Positions 18,360 to 27,087 of a stretch of 61,920 nt of DNA are shown here, piece by piece. The notes under the pieces were generated by a model. The model did not search any database. It was not told where the DNA came from and worked only from the letters and a program-made list of their open reading frames with translations. Position 1 is the stretch's first letter, and each line of letters begins with the position of its first letter. The DNA is taken from NCBI GenBank assembly GCA_963715255.1, contig CAVQRN010000009.1:1-61920 (forward strand). Direction: 5' to 3'. The translations under genes and the position numbers were made by a program. Source of the stretch: JAHEEL01 sp963715255. Its GTDB lineage: Bacteria > Actinomycetota > Acidimicrobiia > Spongiisociales > UBA5794.

Positions 18360-19341
18360 ATGGGTTTCACCGTCATCAGCGGCCCCCGCGAACGCGGGAC
18401 CAGGAGAACGTGGGGTCATGTTCGAGAGAGCGAACCACGTCTTCGATCAGGCCGGTGTCACCGATCATCAGAGAATCGACGTCCCCGGCCGCGGCGCATC
18501 GGAGCCATCCGAGGGTCAACTCCGAGAGTCGGTTCAGGGAATCGTCCCCGCCCTCCAGAGCGGATCGCTCTTCGGCGACGTCAGTGGTGTGCTCGTGATG
18601 GATGCCCAGAATCTCCTCAAAGTAGAAGCTGAGGTCATTGCCGAGCTCGTCGAGGCGGCGGATCCCGATGCGGTCACGGCAGTGTTCGCGGCGGCCGGGG
18701 TGATTCCTGCCCCGCTCGGGAAGACCCTTCGCACCCTCGGATCGACCGAGACGGTCAAGAAGTACCGCGAACGAGACGCCTCGCGCTGGCTTGCAGAGGG
18801 GGCCTCAGCGCGGAAGCTGAAGATCGAACCGGCGGCTGCTTCGGTGCTCCTCCGCCGATTCGGGTCAGACGTCGCTGCGCTCGGTCAAGCCCTGGACCAA
18901 CTCGCCGCAGATGGTTCGACGGTCACCGAGGACGACGTCCGTGGACGATACGCGAACCGGCCGGACGAGCCCATGTGGCTGCTTGCCGATGCGATCAACG
19001 CGGGAAATGAAGGAGAAGCATTGCGTCGCCTCGCCGATTTCCTCGAGCACGGCCATCCTCTCGTGGTGCTGGCATTTCTCGAAGGCGAGGTCAGGCGGCG
19101 GTCTCTAGCGGCCGTTGCTCCCGACGTGGAGACCTATGCAGGCTGGGTCGGAGCCGCGCCATCGTCGTTCCCCGTTCGGAAGGTGTGGGAACGGCGGTCA
19201 TCCACAAGCGCTGAGTCGCTGCGGCGATCGCTCGATGCGCTGGCACGGGCCGACCTTCAGATCAAGACGGCTCCAGAGCCAACCCATCGGGTGACGCTGG
19301 AGCGGCTGACGGTGGCAATGTGCAGGTGGCTGGGGAGATGA
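18360..19341 (+). CDS. holA: DNA polymerase III delta subunit (HolA), N-terminal frameshift likely
   Basis: Clamp-loader subunit that opens the sliding clamp. The body is clear: SGSLFGDVSGVLVMDAQNLL, AAGVIPAPLGKTLRTLGSTE, RDASRWLAEGASARKLKIEP, then VLLRRFGSDVAALGQALDQL and PMWLLADAINAGNEGEALRR. It lies 36 bases after comEC, its usual place. I put the start at the ATG at 18360 because MGFTVISGPRE resembles the first strand of HolA. That frame must shift near 18,420-18,435 to join ERANHVFDQAG. Without a frameshift the gene would start at the ATG at 18420 and lack its first strand and Walker-like loop. Confidence 0.82.
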
Positions 19342-19440
19342 GCTTCAAGCTTCAAGCTTCAAGTTCGAAGACCCTCGATCTCCAAGGGTCCGCCAGACCA
19401 GGTCGAATACAAGCTTGCAGCTATGCAGCTAGCAGCTGTC
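19341..19440. repeat. AGCTTCA tandem repeat and AGCT-rich intergenic tract
   Basis: Right after holA there are three tandem AGCTTCA heptamers (19341-19361). They are followed by an AGCT-rich stretch (GCAGCTATGCAGCTAGCAGC) up to the end of the converging greA gene. It may be related to the AGCTACTC tracts elsewhere in this genome; it may also act as a terminator region between converging genes. Confidence 0.5.
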
Positions 19441-19443
19441 AGC

Positions 19444-19920
19444 TCAGCTGTCGTACACCCTCACTGCGGCGATTCGGTAGGTGAACGTTCCACCGGGTGC
19501 TTGGTAACTGACCTCGTCCCCGGGAGAGGCGCCGAGAAGTGCTTGGCCCAACGGACTCTGAGGAGAGGCAAGGAGGATGCCGGGGACCTTGTTCTCCGAA
19601 GGGGCCACGAAGAACTCGTACTCGTCCTCGTCCTCGTCGATCACCGTCACGATGGTTCCGACCTCGACACGACCCGAGTTCTCCACCTCGCGCACTTCGG
19701 CGTTGTCGAGGAGGTGCTTCAGCTGACGGATTCGGGCCTCCATGAGACCCTGATCGTTCTTCGCTCCGTCGTATTCGGCATTCTCACGCAGATCGCCGTG
19801 CGCTCGAGCGATGGCGATGCGCTCGGAGGCTTCGCGCCTGCCTTCGGTGGTGAGGTAGTCGAACTCAATCTGCAGCTTGTCGAAGGCTGAGGGCGTGAGC
19901 CAGATTGTCTGATCGGTCAT
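19444..19920 (-). CDS. greA: Transcription elongation factor GreA
   Basis: 158 residues, the normal length. The N-terminal coiled coil contains the family signature ARAHGDLRENAEYDGAKNDQ, with the acidic tip that reaches into the RNA polymerase secondary channel to rescue stalled complexes by transcript cleavage. The C-terminal FKBP-like domain follows (VGTIVTVIDEDEDEYEFFVA, then SPLGQALLGASPGDEVSYQA). It is on the minus strand just below rpsT, with the ATG at 19920 four bases from the rpsT stop, so the two probably share a transcript. Confidence 0.96.
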   Translation of the reverse strand: MTDQTIWLTPSAFDKLQIEFDYLTTEGRREASERIAIARAHGDLRENAEYDGAKNDQGLMEARIRQLKHLLDNAEVREVENSGRVEVGTIVTVIDEDEDEYEFFVAPSENKVPGILLASPQSPLGQALLGASPGDEVSYQAPGGTFTYRIAAVRVYDS

Positions 19921-19924
19921 CGGA

Positions 19925-20191
19925 TCAGACGAGGATTGAGCGCACCCGATGGGTGAGGCGAGACTTGCGACGGGCAGCAGTGTTGGCGTGGATCACGCCC
20001 TTTGTGATCGCCATGTCGATCTGCTTCTGCGCAATCCGGAGCAGTTCTTCGGCCTCGACCGCGTTTCCGGCTTCAGCAGCCGCCATGACGTTCTTCTCGC
20101 GCGTCTTCAGCTCGGAGCGAATCGCCTTGTTCCGTGCGTGCCGCTTCTCGGTCTGACGGTTGCGCTTCTTCTGGGACTGGATATTGGCCAT
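19925..20191 (-). CDS. rpsT: 30S ribosomal protein S20
   Basis: 88 residues, Lys/Arg-rich and all-helical. Diagnostic sequence: MANIQSQKKRNRQTEKRHAR at the start and GVIHANTAARRKSRLTHRVR near the end. It binds 16S rRNA early in 30S assembly. The usual divergent neighbour, lepA, starts 98 bases away on the other strand, so the promoters for both lie in this short gap. Confidence 0.97.
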   Translation of the reverse strand: MANIQSQKKRNRQTEKRHARNKAIRSELKTREKNVMAAAEAGNAVEAEELLRIAQKQIDMAITKGVIHANTAARRKSRLTHRVRSILV

Positions 20192-20288
20192 GCTGGACGA
20201 ACCTCGCGAGGTGGTGGGAACGAGCCGTAACGATAACAGGAGAACGGCTCAACGGTACACTCAGTTACCCCACTCCCGGATCCGGCCT

Positions 20289-22090
20289 ATGACCGCGCTA
20301 TCGCGTATTCGCAACTTCTCAATCATCGCCCACATCGATCACGGCAAGTCGACGCTTGCCGATCGTCTGCTTGAACGCACCGGCGCGATCTCGGAGCGAG
20401 ACATGCGGGAACAGGTCTTGGACGACATGGATCTCGAGCGGGAACGCGGGATCACGATCAAGGCGAACGCCGTGCGCATCGACTACCGGGCGGCATCCGG
20501 TGACATGTACCAGCTGAACTTCATCGATACGCCCGGTCACGTCGACTTCTCGTATGAAGTGTCCCGGAGTCTCGAAGCGTGCGAGGGCGCCCTCCTCGTG
20601 GTTGACGCATCGCAGGGAGTGGAAGCCCAGACGCTCGCGAACGCCTATCTGGCGATCGAGGAGGGGCTGGAGATCATCCCGGTCGTCAACAAGATCGATC
20701 TCCCTGCCGCAGATCCGGACCGCGCGGCTGAGGAGCTCGCCGGCGTGCTCGGGGGTGCAGCCGACGAAGTCATCCATGTCTCGGCCAAGACCGGCGCTGG
20801 AGTCGACGACCTGCTCGAAGCGATCGTTGCCCGGCTACCGGCACCTGAAGGTGATGAGCACGCCCCGCTCCGTGCTCTCGTGTTCGACTCCTTCTACGAC
20901 ACGTACCGTGGCGTGGTCAGCCACGTCAGAATCGTCGACGGGAGCATTTCGACCGGTGAGGCAATCCGTTTCATGGCGACGAGCCTTGACGTCCACGCCG
21001 ACGAGCTTGGGATACGACGACCGTCGACCGAGGCGGTTCAGCGGCTCAACACCGGTGAGGTCGGCTACCTGGTCACCGGTGTCAAGGAGATCGATCTCAT
21101 CCGGGTCGGTGACACCGTCACCCACTCCGCGGGGGGACGACCAAGGCACTCCCCGGCTACGACGAGCCGAAACCGATGGTGTTCTCCGGTCTCTTCCCGA
21201 CCGACGGCGACGACTTCGAGCGGCTTCGCGAAGCGCTCGACAAACTTCGGTTGAACGACTCTTCGCTTGTCTTTCAAGCGGAGACGAGCCGGGCCCTCGG
21301 ATTCGGGTTCCGTGTGGGGTTCCTCGGACTCCTTCACATGGAGATCGTTCGTGAGCGTCTCGAACGTGAGTATGACCTCGAGCTCGTGGCAACGGCACCG
21401 TCCGTCGCCTACGTCGCGAACCTCGCATCGGGTGAGCAGGTCCCGGTCAGGAGTCCCCAGGATCTTCCTGAAGCAGCGGGGCTCGTGTCGATCGAGGAGC
21501 CGTACGTCAAGGTGATGATCATTACGCCGTCCGAGTTCATTGGGACGGTGATGGATCTCGTCCAGCAGCGGCGCGGCGAGATGGGGGAGATGACATACCT
21601 GTCGCCCGAACGTGCAGAACTGCACTACCGGATGCCCCTGGCAGAGATCGTGTTCGACTTCTTCGATCTGCTCAAGACGAGGACTCGCGGTTATGCGTCG
21701 CTCGACTATGAACCAGACGACTACCAGGTGTCGGACCTCGTAAGAGTCAACATCCTGCTCAACGGGGTCCCGGTTGATGCATTCTCCACGATCGTGCACC
21801 GTGGGAAGTCCTACGCCTACGGAAAGGCGATGGTTGGTCGGCTCAGGGAACTGATCCCGCGTCAACTCTTCGACGTCCCGATCCAGGCGGCGATCGGCTC
21901 TCGCATCATCTCGCGCGAAACGATCAAGGCCAGACGGAAGGACGTCACGGCGAAGTGCTACGGCGGTGACATCACCCGGAAGCGCAAGCTCCTCGAGCGT
22001 CAGAAGGAGGGGAAGCGCAGGATGAAGATGGTCGGTCAGGTGGAGGTGCCGCAGGAGGCGTTTGTGGCCGCGCTGAAGTTGGATATGTGA
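20289..22090 (+). CDS. lepA: Elongation factor 4 (LepA), one frameshift
   Basis: Ribosome-bound GTPase. G1 is AHIDHGKSTLADRL, G3 DTPGHVDFSYEV, G4 NKIDLP. I start at the ATG at 20289, where MTALSRIRNFSIIAHIDHGK matches the family. The frame breaks at the run of six G near 21,133; one more G would restore the expected TTKALPGYDEPKPMVFSG. The second half holds the LepA-specific C-terminal domain (GGDITRKRKLLERQKEGKRR, ending AFVAALKLDM). Full length is about 600 residues, as expected. The frameshift at a homopolymer is almost certainly an error. hemW follows after 37 bases. Confidence 0.95.
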
Positions 22091-22127
22091 TGCGAAGTAG
22101 CGGAAGCGACTTCACGGGCTGTGAGCG

Positions 22128-23297
22128 GTGAGACCTGAACCCGACTCGCCCGCACTTGCAGAGGCGGCTCGGCTTTGGAACTCCGTCTACGTCCACGTTC
22201 CGTTCTGTGCTCGGCGGTGCCCGTACTGCGACTTCGCCGTGGTTGCCGCCGATGAAGCGGGCGGTTCGGACACCGCGAGGTACGTCGATGCGCTGGTCGT
22301 GGAGATCGGTATGGAACCCGATCCGCCCGAGGTGCATGCAGTCAACCTCGGCGGTGGGACCCCGACCCGACTTCATCCGCGTGACCTCGCCCGGATCGTC
22401 AATACGCTCGACCATCGGTTCGGGATCGCCGACAGCGCCGAGATCAGCATCGAGGCAAACCCGGAGGATTGGACCCCCGGTTTCGCCAGGGACCTGCGGC
22501 AGATCGGGTTCAATCGAGTGTCGTTCGGGATCCAATCCTTCGACCCCGCCGTCTTGGAGTCGCTCGGACGAGTCCACTCGCCGCAGGACGCAGAGCAGGC
22601 GGTCGCGGCGGCACGATCCGCTGGCTTCTCGACTATCAACATCGATCTCATCTACGGCACACCCGAAGAGACCGACGAGTCGTGGGGACGTTCGGTCGAT
22701 CGCGCTATCGAACTCGAACCCGAACATCTCTCCGCGTACGCCCTCACCGTCGAGGGAGGCACGGCGTTGAGCCGCACCGTCCTTGCCGGGGCGCCCGCAC
22801 CGGATCCCGACCAGCAGGCCGACCGGTATGAGCGCGTCGACGAGGTGGCACGCTCGGCTGGACTCGTTCGATACGAAGTCTCGAACTGGGCTCGACCCGG
22901 GCACACCTGTCGGTACAACCTCTCCACCTGGATGATGGGCGAGTTCTCAGGATTCGGCACCGGGGCCCACGATCACCGCGGCGGCGTGCGGGCACGAAAC
23001 ATTCGCCGCCTCGATGCATACCTCGATCAGGTCGAGGCGGGAGTTCGCCCGCGATCTGGGAGCGAATGTCTCGACGAATTCGAATCTGAGAGGGAGCGAT
23101 TCATGGTGGGCCTTCGCCTTGCCGCGGGCGTCCGAACGGGATCGATCGGCGCCCCCTTCGCGGGTTCCGAAGAAGGTCGTCGGCTCATCGATGCCGGGGT
23201 GATTGGCGCTCGCGACGGCCGCGTCGTGGTCCTCAAACCGCTGCTCACCGATCTCGTGGCCCGATCCGTTCTGTCAGTCTCGCCCGGCGACTGCTAA
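22128..23297 (+). CDS. hemW: HemW-like radical SAM protein (heme chaperone)
   Basis: 389 residues from a GTG. The radical-SAM cluster motif C-x-x-x-C-x-x-C is in VPFCARRCPYCDFAVV, the glycine-rich SAM loop in NLGGGTPTRL. Downstream are the HemN/HemW-type IDLIYGTPEETDESW strand and the C-terminal HemN_C domain (RERFMVGLRLAAGVRTGSIG). The motif after the first cysteines is CPYCDF, as in HemW, while true coproporphyrinogen oxidase HemN usually has an extra Cys. HemW is therefore the better name; members insert or carry heme. Position between lepA and hrcA is canonical. Confidence 0.93.
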   Translation: MRPEPDSPALAEAARLWNSVYVHVPFCARRCPYCDFAVVAADEAGGSDTARYVDALVVEIGMEPDPPEVHAVNLGGGTPTRLHPRDLARIVNTLDHRFGIADSAEISIEANPEDWTPGFARDLRQIGFNRVSFGIQSFDPAVLESLGRVHSPQDAEQAVAAARSAGFSTINIDLIYGTPEETDESWGRSVDRAIELEPEHLSAYALTVEGGTALSRTVLAGAPAPDPDQQADRYERVDEVARSAGLVRYEVSNWARPGHTCRYNLSTWMMGEFSGFGTGAHDHRGGVRARNIRRLDAYLDQVEAGVRPRSGSECLDEFESERERFMVGLRLAAGVRTGSIGAPFAGSEEGRRLIDAGVIGARDGRVVVLKPLLTDLVARSVLSVSPGDC

Positions 23298-23306
23298 CTT
23301 CCGTTC

Positions 23307-24297
23307 ATGCTCGACGACCGCAAGGCTCATGTTCTCCAGGCGCTCGTAGAGGAGTACATCCGCACCGGCGAACCGGTGAGTTCCCAGATGATCCTCGAAC
23401 GAAGCGCTCTTGACGTGTCGTCGGCAACGATACGCAACGAAGTGGCGCGACTCGAGTCGTACGGGTTTGTTGCCCAGCCTCACACGTCGTCCGGACGGAT
23501 CCCGACCCACCAGGGCTACCGGTACTACGTCGATCACTGCTCTCCGGCACGCCTGCGTTCGGCGACGCACGACCGGATCCGATCGTTCTTCGCCGACGTG
23601 CACAGCGAGGTGTCGCGTTTGTTGAAGGAGACATCCGGTCTGGTCGCAGATATCACACACCTTCCCGCGGTCGTGATCGGTCCACAGAGCGACGTGGATC
23701 GAATCCACGCCGTCCACCTTGTGCGCCTCGGCGCCTCTGCGGTCCTGGTCGTCACGATCGCAGAGACCGGTCAAGTGGCCCAACACGTCGTGACGCTCGG
23801 TTTTGAGCCGACGGACGAGCAGGTCGACGAAGCGGAGCGAGTGCTCGAGCGGGTCTATGCAGGTCGGGAACTCGACGAAGCGAACGACGATCAGCGTCTG
23901 AAGAGTGGTGATCTTCCGGATCTCGTCCGAAGAATCATCGACCCGGTTCACCTCGAGATTCAACGAGTCGAGGGAGCATCTCCGCAGCTCTTCATCGGCG
24001 GGACGAGCCAACTTGCCGGGCTCTGGGCCGATCTGGCGATCGTGCATCACATGCTCGATCTGCTCGAACGCGACAGCGATCTCCAGGCCATCCTCGGGGA
24101 ATCGACCGGCGGCACGAGTGTTCGCATCGGTGAGGAGATCGGCAACACCCTCGATCTCGCCGTTGTCAGCACGTCGTTTGGACCCCGGCTTCGGCCGGGT
24201 GGGGGTTATCGGACCCATGCGGATGGATTATCGCCGCGCGATTCGCGTCGTTGAAGAGATCAGCGAGAACCTCGAAGAGAGCCTCGGATCAGAGTGA
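23307..24297 (+). CDS. hrcA: Heat-inducible repressor HrcA, frameshift near the end
   Basis: The N-terminal winged helix reads EEYIRTGEPVSSQMILERSA, then SSATIRNEVARLESYGFVAQ, then HTSSGRIPTHQGYRYYVD, all diagnostic of HrcA. The GAF-like middle domain follows. The frame breaks in a G/C run near 24,190-24,205; the neighbouring frame continues with VGVIGPMRMDYRRAIRVVEE, the conserved HrcA ending, so the gene runs to the TGA at 24,297. HrcA represses chaperone genes by binding CIRCE elements. I see no CIRCE-like TTAGCACTC/GAGTGCTAA pair in this window. The stop overlaps the dnaJ start (TGATG). Confidence 0.94.
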
Positions 24298-25345
24298 TGA
24301 AGGACTACTACGAGATCCTGGGTGTCGGCCGTGACGCGACACCGGAGCAGATCAAGAAGGCGTTCCGTGGGCTCGCAAGGGACACACATCCCGATGCGAA
24401 TCCGGACGATCCCGAGGCAGAGAGTCGTTTCCGTGAGATCGCTGAGGCGTATGAAGTCCTCTCCGATCCGCAGCGGAAAGGCAGCTACGACCGTGGCGAG
24501 GTCTACGGCGGTGGTGACCTGTTCTCGCAGTTCGGAGGCCTCGACGAGATACTCCAGCAGTTCTTCGGCGGCGGTTTCGGCGGTTTTGGCGGCGTTGGCG
24601 GCCGGCGCGCGGGCCCTCGACGCGGAACTGACATCGGTGCGACGGTCTCGCTCACGCTCGCGGATGCGGCCACGGGTGCGACCCGGGAATTCGAGTTCCG
24701 GGCACCAGGAACATGTGATCGCTGTGATGGCGTCGGAGCGGAGCCGGGTCACGGCCCGACCACCTGTCCGGCGTGTCGCGGAGCCGGAAGCGTTCAAGTC
24801 GCACGCGACTCGTTCCTCGGGCGGATCATGACGGTCGCGCCCTGCGCCCAGTGTGGCGGGAAGGGTCAGAAGATCGACCACCCGTGCACGCAGTGCGAGG
24901 GTGGCGGTCTCGTGACGGTGGATCGTTCGGTCGCGGTCGACGTTCCTCCCGGGGTCGAAGACGGAACCCGTCTCCGTCTGTCCGGAAGGGGTGGAGCGGG
25001 GGAGCGAGGCGCACCATCAGGCGACGTGTACGTGGAGATCAGCATCGAGCCGGACGAACGCTTCGACCGGATGGGTGATGAGCTCCATCACCGGGTTGAG
25101 ATTGGGATCAGCGAAGCGGTTTTCGGTGTGACGGTGGAGGTTCCGGTCATTGACGGCGAGGCGGAGAGCATCGACCTGCCTGCAGGAACGCAGCCCGAGA
25201 CGGTGTTCCGTCTCGCAAGAAGGGGATGCCCCGCTTGCGACGTCGCGGGCGAGGTGAGATGTTCGTTCACGTCGGCGTGACGATTCCCGACCGTCTGTCC
25301 GAGGAGCAAGAAGAGACGCTCCGGACCTACGCCGAACTGGGATGA
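24297..25345 (+). CDS. dnaJ: Chaperone DnaJ, frameshift near the C-terminus
   Basis: J domain with the HPD motif replaced in context as DTHPDANPDDPEAESRF, then a Gly/Phe-rich stretch (FGGGFGGFGGVGG). Four zinc repeats follow: CDRCDGVG, CPACRGAG, CAQCGGKG and CTQCEGGG. The C-terminal substrate domains follow (VDVPPGVEDGTRLRLSGRGG). The frame breaks near 25,222; the next frame gives GMPRLRRRGRGEMFVHVGVT and a normal DnaJ ending at 25,345. It stimulates DnaK. It is translationally coupled to hrcA. In many bacteria rsmE comes next; here a BldD-type gene does. Confidence 0.95.
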
Positions 25346-25499
25346 GCGACCTGCGGCGCGTAAACGGGGTCTGTTCAGGCGCTGACATCGGCAGAGATCC
25401 AGATTCGGCCTTGCGGGGGACCGACCTCAGGGCGTAGACTGCCTACTGAGAGCGGTTAGGGCAGCGCTCTGGGTATGCGGGGAGGGAGGCGTCGATGGA

Positions 25500-26189
25500 A
25501 TGCGTTACAACGAACGCGTAGGTGAACGGCTTCGGTCGATCCGGCGTCAGCGGGGGTTCTCACTCCAGGACGTGCAACGCCTTCCAAAGGGGAGTTCAAG
25601 GCGGCCGTGCTCGGGGCCTACGAGCGGGGCGAGCGGAGTCTCTCTGCTCCCGCGACTGCACCGCCTCGCCGGGTACTACGGAGTACCGGTCGCCCAGCTC
25701 CTTCCTCTTGAACCTTCATCGGTGACCACCGACCCGAGCGGTGACAAGGTGATGATCGATCTCGGTCGTCTTGATCATCTGGATGGTCCCATGGGAGAGA
25801 TCTTGGAGCGATTCCTCGCTTCGATCCAGGTCGAACGACAGGACTTCAACGGGAAGGTCCTTACGGTGAGGACCGAGGACCTGCGTCTGCTCTCGCGACT
25901 AATCGGGGACGGAGACACCTTCGCCGATCGACTCGACGACGTTCGTGTGGCGGACCGCCCCGAGTTCGGCTTTCGGGGCGGCCCGATCTGCGATGCGGCC
26001 CGCGGATCGAACCGTGTGACACTCCATGGGTTGACGGATGCGGCCGATATACTCATCATCACCCGATGGGCCCTGCTTCCACCACCACGTCCTCTGCTGA
26101 TGAGAGGCTTCTCCTGTGACCAGTACCACCACAAGCGACGTCTGTGTTCGCGTGCCGAGCAACCACCTCATGGTCGAGTTGCTGGGTGA
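25500..26189 (+). CDS. bldD: BldD-type transcriptional regulator with c-di-GMP motif, frameshifted
   Basis: The N-terminal helix-turn-helix begins MRYNERVGERLRSIRRQRGF. The recognition region (GEFKAAVLGAYERGERSLSA) lies in another frame and returns to the first at PRLHRLAGYYGVPVAQLLP, so two compensating indels fall at about 25,590 and 25,650. The C-terminal domain reads VMIDLGRLDHL, then FLASIQVERQDFNGKVLTVR, then TEDLRLL. This matches the BldD C-terminal domain, including its c-di-GMP signature R-x-D-x8-R-x-x-D (RQD, eight residues, RTED). The conserved part ends near 25,960; the open frame runs on into phoH, so the true stop is unclear. BldD is a master repressor of development in Streptomyces; its role here is unknown. 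Confidence 0.8.
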   Translation: MRYNERVGERLRSIRRQRGFSLQDVQRLPKGSSRRPCSGPTSGASGVSLLPRLHRLAGYYGVPVAQLLPLEPSSVTTDPSGDKVMIDLGRLDHLDGPMGEILERFLASIQVERQDFNGKVLTVRTEDLRLLSRLIGDGDTFADRLDDVRVADRPEFGFRGGPICDAARGSNRVTLHGLTDAADILIITRWALLPPPRPLLMRGFSCDQYHHKRRLCSRAEQPPHGRVAG

Positions 26190-27087
26190 GCGCGACGCGC
26201 ACTTGCGGCTCGTCGAGAACGCGTTCCCCCTGGCACGGATCGTCGCTCGCGGCAACGAGATCAACATCACCGGACCGGATCACCAAGCGGATGCGGCAGG
26301 AACCGTTCTCGACGAACTCCTGACCGTCGTACAGGAGGGTCAGCAGCTCGATTCCGATCGCGTTGCGAGGGTCATCGACCTCGTGAAGCGAGATGTGCCG
26401 AGTCCCTCCGGCATCTTCGCCGAGTCGATCGCCGTTGGTCGTGGCCGCCATGTGAGACCGAAGACGTTCGGTCAGAAGCGTTATGTCGACGCGATTCGGG
26501 ACAACACGCTCGTCTTCGCCATCGGTCCCGCCGGCACCGGAAAGACGTACCTCTCAATGGCGTGTGCCATCGAGTCGCTCGTCTCCGGGGCCGTGAAGCG
26601 GATCATCTTGAGCCGGCCCGCTGTGGAGGCGGGCGAACGGCTCGGGTTCCTCCCCGGCGACCTCGCCGCGAAGGTCGATCCGTATCTGAGGCCCCTCTAC
26701 GACGCCATGTACGAGATGCTCGGGCCGGACGAGACCGCCCGTCTCATGGAGCGCGGCACGATCGAGATCGCCCCTCTCGCCTACATGAGAGGTCGGACGC
26801 TCAACGACGCATTCGTGGTACTCGACGAAGCGCAGAACACGACCCCGGAACAGATGAAGATGTTCCTGACCCGACTCGGGTTCAACTCGAAGATGGTCGT
26901 GACGGGGGACATCACGCAGGTCGATCTCGCCGACGGTAGAGGCTCCGGTCTGAAGACGGTGGCGGGCATTCTCGCCGGGATCGACGGCATCGCGTTCGAG
27001 GAATTGAACGCAGATGACGTCGTACGTCACCGGATCGTTGCGGCCATCGTCGAGGCCTACCGCCTCTTCGAGGAGAAGCGGTCATGA
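26116..27087 (+). CDS. phoH: PhoH-family ATPase
   Basis: 323 residues from a GTG. An N-terminal KH-like part (RIVARGNEINITGPDHQADA) precedes the PhoH P-loop domain: Walker A IGPAGTGKTYLSMACAIESL, then ILSRPAVEAGERLGFLPGDL, Walker B AFVVLDEAQNTTPEQMKMFL, and VVTGDITQVDL. PhoH proteins are ATPases tied to RNA metabolism and ribosome assembly; the steady linkage to ybeY supports that. The stop overlaps the next gene by 4 bases (ATGA). It heads the run phoH-pgpH-ybeY-corC-era, all overlapping. Confidence 0.95.
   Translation: MTSTTTSDVCVRVPSNHLMVELLGERDAHLRLVENAFPLARIVARGNEINITGPDHQADAAGTVLDELLTVVQEGQQLDSDRVARVIDLVKRDVPSPSGIFAESIAVGRGRHVRPKTFGQKRYVDAIRDNTLVFAIGPAGTGKTYLSMACAIESLVSGAVKRIILSRPAVEAGERLGFLPGDLAAKVDPYLRPLYDAMYEMLGPDETARLMERGTIEIAPLAYMRGRTLNDAFVVLDEAQNTTPEQMKMFLTRLGFNSKMVVTGDITQVDLADGRGSGLKTVAGILAGIDGIAFEELNADDVVRHRIVAAIVEAYRLFEEKRS

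Noticed and set aside
16638..18419. 593-codon minus-strand frame over comEC
   Set aside because: Very rich in Arg, Asp, Gly and His with no domain; a shadow of comEC.
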